Of a stretch of DNA of 6,894 nucleotides, positions 4,604 to 6,894 are shown piece by piece. The stretch spans positions 1-6,894 of the forward strand of contig JBEINZ010000174.1 of assembly GCA_040377825.1 (NCBI GenBank). The letters are read 5' to 3'. The DNA is from JBEINZ01 sp040377825. Its GTDB lineage: Bacteria; Pseudomonadota; Alphaproteobacteria; Rhizobiales; Ancalomicrobiaceae. Each line of letters starts with the position of its first letter. Positions within the stretch are counted from its first letter, which is position 1. The position numbers and the translations under genes were made by a program. Under the pieces are notes generated by a model. That model had not been told where the DNA came from. It made no database searches and worked only from the letters and a program-made list of their open reading frames with translations.

Positions 4604-6894
4604 TCATTCGGCCAATGGCGCGTCGAAGGTGCAGACAAGACCGGACGTGTCGAAATTCAAATGGATTTCCGCCCCGAACGCGGCACTCAACGATCGCTTG
4701 ACCAAACGCGAGCCGAATCCGACGCGGGTTGGAGGTGCCACGGTTGGGCCGCCATGCTCCGACCAAGCAAATGACAACCGGCCCTGCGAAACTTGCCATT
4801 CCACGACGACGAGGCCCCCAGGCGTGGAAAGGGCGCCGTACTTCGCGGCGTTGGTTGCCAGTTCGTTGATGGATAATGCAAGCAGAAGGGCCTTTTTCGC
4901 ATCGAGGTCGACGATTGGACCGACAACCCGGATACGGTCGCCGTCGCGACCATAAGGCGACAGCGCGCTTAAGACGATGTCCCCGATCGCGGCGGATTGC
5001 CAATTGGTCTGCGTGAGAATGTCATGCGCGCGAGCCAGCGCGCCGATGCGTTCGCTAAATGCCGCCGCGGCGCCTTGGTCGGATACATTCCGAAAGGATT
5101 GCGCGGCGATTGCCTGAACGACGGCGAGCGTGTTTTTGACTCGATGTTGGAGTTCGGAGGCCAGCAACGCCCTTTGCTCCTCTGTCTCGGCACGCGAAAA
5201 AGCGAGCCAAGTGCGCTCGGCAACCTGGCGAACGAACTCAACGTCCGCGTTTTCCCAATGGCGCGCATGTGCTTCGTGAACGCTCAGGATCGCCGCAAGC
5301 CGGCTCCCCTCTCGTATCGGCACCGCGATCATGGCGCCAAAGGGTGCTCCGCCGAGAAACGTTGGATCGGTGGCACCATCCGCTAAAGTGTCCGCGCTGG
5401 CATCGGATACGACAATCGTCTCGCCGCGCTTCAAGGCGTCGCCGTATTGTCCAAGATCCTCGACCCGATGGACGCCCGCGAGGCTCTCCATCGAACCATC
5501 GGTCCAATCGCGCGAAATGGACACCCCCTGTCCGGCCGCATCGATACTTGCAAAACTGGCGCGCGCCGCGTTCAGCGTAACGGCCAGAAGTTCGGCTGCA
5601 TGAGCTGCGATATCGGCTCGCGAAGCGGCGTCGCGAAATCGATCGCCCAGTTCGATAAGCGCGGCTTGTCTCGCCTCGACGATTTTGCGGGTCGTTATAT
5701 CCAAAAGAACGCCCGGAAAACGCAGCGGCCTGCCACGGTCGTCATTGTAACTGCGGCCGCGTGCTGAAACCCATCGGATCGATCCGTCCAACTGGATGAG
5801 GCGATATTCGATCGAGTAGTCGCCAGCCTTCGCCACGGCGTCAGATATGGCATCATTAACCGCGTCGCGATCGGAGACGTGGATTGCTTCCAAGAACCGA
5901 TCTATCGGCGGGCCGGTCTCGGCTTCGGCTTGTTCCACCCCATGAAGGCGAGCGAAATTCGGATCGGCGTAGACGATGTCGCTGCGGATCTCCCAGTCCC
6001 AAGAGCCAATGATGTCCGAGGAACCCGCTGCCGTCTCAAATCGGGGCTCTAAGTCTCGAACGTCCTTGCCGAGGAGCCGCCCAGCAGATGGGTCACGCAT
6101 GATTTCGAGGAAGCCCAGGACATCACCACCTGGGTTTCGAAGCCCAATGAGCTCTCCGGTCGTCCAGATAAGCGAACCGTCCCTGCGAAGCAGCTGGCGC
6201 TCGACTGGAGCACGACCGAGAGAGAGTGCACGGCTCCGCTCAAGATCGGGCAATCCCTCGGCGCGGTCGGATTCGCTATAGAGTACCTCAATATTTTTCC
6301 CGGAGATTTCGCTGCCCGCCCAACCTAGCAGCCTAGACGCGCCCCGACTCCAATGCTGGACAACACCGCGCGCATTTGTGGTCAGAATTGCTTCGTCTAA
6401 CGGAGTTTCGATGACCGCATTGCGAAATGCCTCGCCTTCCTCATAGGCAGCCTGAAAAAACAACCGATCCGTTACGTCGTGATAGACGATCACGATTGTC
6501 TCAGGCTCCGCCGTTGTTCCGAGTACGGGATCGACCTTGACCTCGAAAATACGCGCCGACCCGTCACCTATGGCGGTTTTTGCTTGGAAACGGGCAGCCC
6601 TGCCGGATCTTGCTGAAGCAACGGCCGCGGCAACCGCCTTTGCGTCACCGGCCTTCCACAACTCATGAAGGGGAAGGCGCCGTTCGACATCGGCATCGTT
6701 CACATCGAGCGCGCGTCGGCCACGTTCATTCATATAGGCGACCCGCCCGTTAAGATCGAGCACTGCAATTCCGTCGTCCGAATTCGCCAAAAGAGTTCGT
6801 AGTAACCAGCCACTTTGGGGGAGATCTGGGGCTGGGCCGTCAAAACGTGGATTGATCTTATTCTCTTCGTCTTCCGCTAGGGAAGTCGTATCGG
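4604..6894 (-). CDS. Sensor histidine kinase, PAS-PAS-PAS-GAF-HWE type (N-terminus off the right edge)
   Basis: This is a soluble two-component sensor that would autophosphorylate on His and pass the phosphate to an unseen response regulator. The frame is open to the window edge. The first possible start, TTG at 6790, lies inside the first PAS domain and has no ribosome binding site, so the real start is outside. Counting from the first visible full codon (762 residues), there is a PAS domain at about 35-145 (DGIAVLDLNGRVAYMNERG), a second at 150-270 (HWSRGASRLLGW), and a third with a PAC motif at 285-405 (YRLIQLDGSIRWVSARG). A GAF domain follows at 415-575 (GAPFGAMIAVPIREGSRLAAILSVHE). The kinase core has ELQHRVKNTLA with phospho-accepting His583, the N box INELATNAAKYGALS with Asn681, the HWE-type W-x-E (FAWSEHGGP, Trp710/Glu712) and the G box GFGSRLVKRS. 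No membrane segment is visible. The ligand is unknown. No flavin-binding cysteine motif of LOV domains was seen. Confidence 0.93.
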   Translation of the reverse strand, partial: DTTSLAEDEENKINPRFDGPAPDLPQSGWLLRTLLANSDDGIAVLDLNGRVAYMNERGRRALDVNDADVERRLPLHELWKAGDAKAVAAAVASARSGRAARFQAKTAIGDGSARIFEVKVDPVLGTTAEPETIVIVYHDVTDRLFFQAAYEEGEAFRNAVIETPLDEAILTTNARGVVQHWSRGASRLLGWAGSEISGKNIEVLYSESDRAEGLPDLERSRALSLGRAPVERQLLRRDGSLIWTTGELIGLRNPGGDVLGFLEIMRDPSAGRLLGKDVRDLEPRFETAAGSSDIIGSWDWEIRSDIVYADPNFARLHGVEQAEAETGPPIDRFLEAIHVSDRDAVNDAISDAVAKAGDYSIEYRLIQLDGSIRWVSARGRSYNDDRGRPLRFPGVLLDITTRKIVEARQAALIELGDRFRDAASRADIAAHAAELLAVTLNAARASFASIDAAGQGVSISRDWTDGSMESLAGVHRVEDLGQYGDALKRGETIVVSDASADTLADGATDPTFLGGAPFGAMIAVPIREGSRLAAILSVHEAHARHWENADVEFVRQVAERTWLAFSRAETEEQRALLASELQHRVKNTLAVVQAIAAQSFRNVSDQGAAAAFSERIGALARAHDILTQTNWQSAAIGDIVLSALSPYGRDGDRIRVVGPIVDLDAKKALLLALSINELATNAAKYGALSTPGGLVVVEWQVSQGRLSFAWSEHGGPTVAPPTRVGFGSRLVKRSLSAAFGAEIHLNFDTSGLVCTFDAPLAE

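Noticed and set aside
4604..6790. Sensor kinase starting at the TTG at 6790
   Set aside because: The frame remains open for 34 more codons to the edge, those codons read like the natural lead into the PAS domain (SGWLLRTLLANSDDGI), and the TTG has no ribosome binding site.

Overview
The window looks like chromosomal DNA from a GC-rich alphaproteobacterium. Three things suggest this. The operator GTTC-N7-GTTC is the LexA-box type characteristic of Alphaproteobacteria. The DnaE and RecG sequences read like alphaproteobacterial ones. There is an HWE-type sensor kinase, a family common in Rhizobiales and Sphingomonadales. The order or genus cannot be fixed from the sequence alone. No mobile element, CRISPR array or rRNA was seen.

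Layout. The left edge (1-762, minus strand) carries the N-terminal third of the PHP region of the replicative DNA polymerase III alpha subunit, dnaE, running off the window. Its GTG start follows a strong ribosome binding site. The dnaE leader contains a perfect DnaA-box 9-mer. Directly upstream, on the same strand, is a 32-codon gene for a single-helix membrane protein (970-1068). Its sigma70-type promoter has a LexA operator lying between the -35 and -10 elements. This layout strongly suggests a DNA-damage-induced membrane mini-protein, by analogy with the Caulobacter division inhibitor SidA. Diverging from it is a tRNA-Glu(TTC) gene (1411-1485) with its own promoter.

A gene-poor stretch with a few short inverted repeats leads to a 147-residue TadG-like membrane protein that has no von Willebrand domain (1808-2251). 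It is followed by a complete recG helicase gene (2487-4592). A large sensor histidine kinase gene of PAS-PAS-PAS-GAF-HWE kinase type (minus strand, 4604 to the right edge) converges on recG, with 11 bases between the stop codons; its N-terminus lies outside the window.

Themes. Three of the genes concern replication and repair: dnaE, recG and the SOS-controlled small gene. The small gene is the most interesting item, because its size makes it easy to miss in automatic annotation. If it blocks division when LexA is inactivated, it would act as a checkpoint next to the gene for the main replicative polymerase. The kinase and the TadG-like protein show no partner gene in the window.
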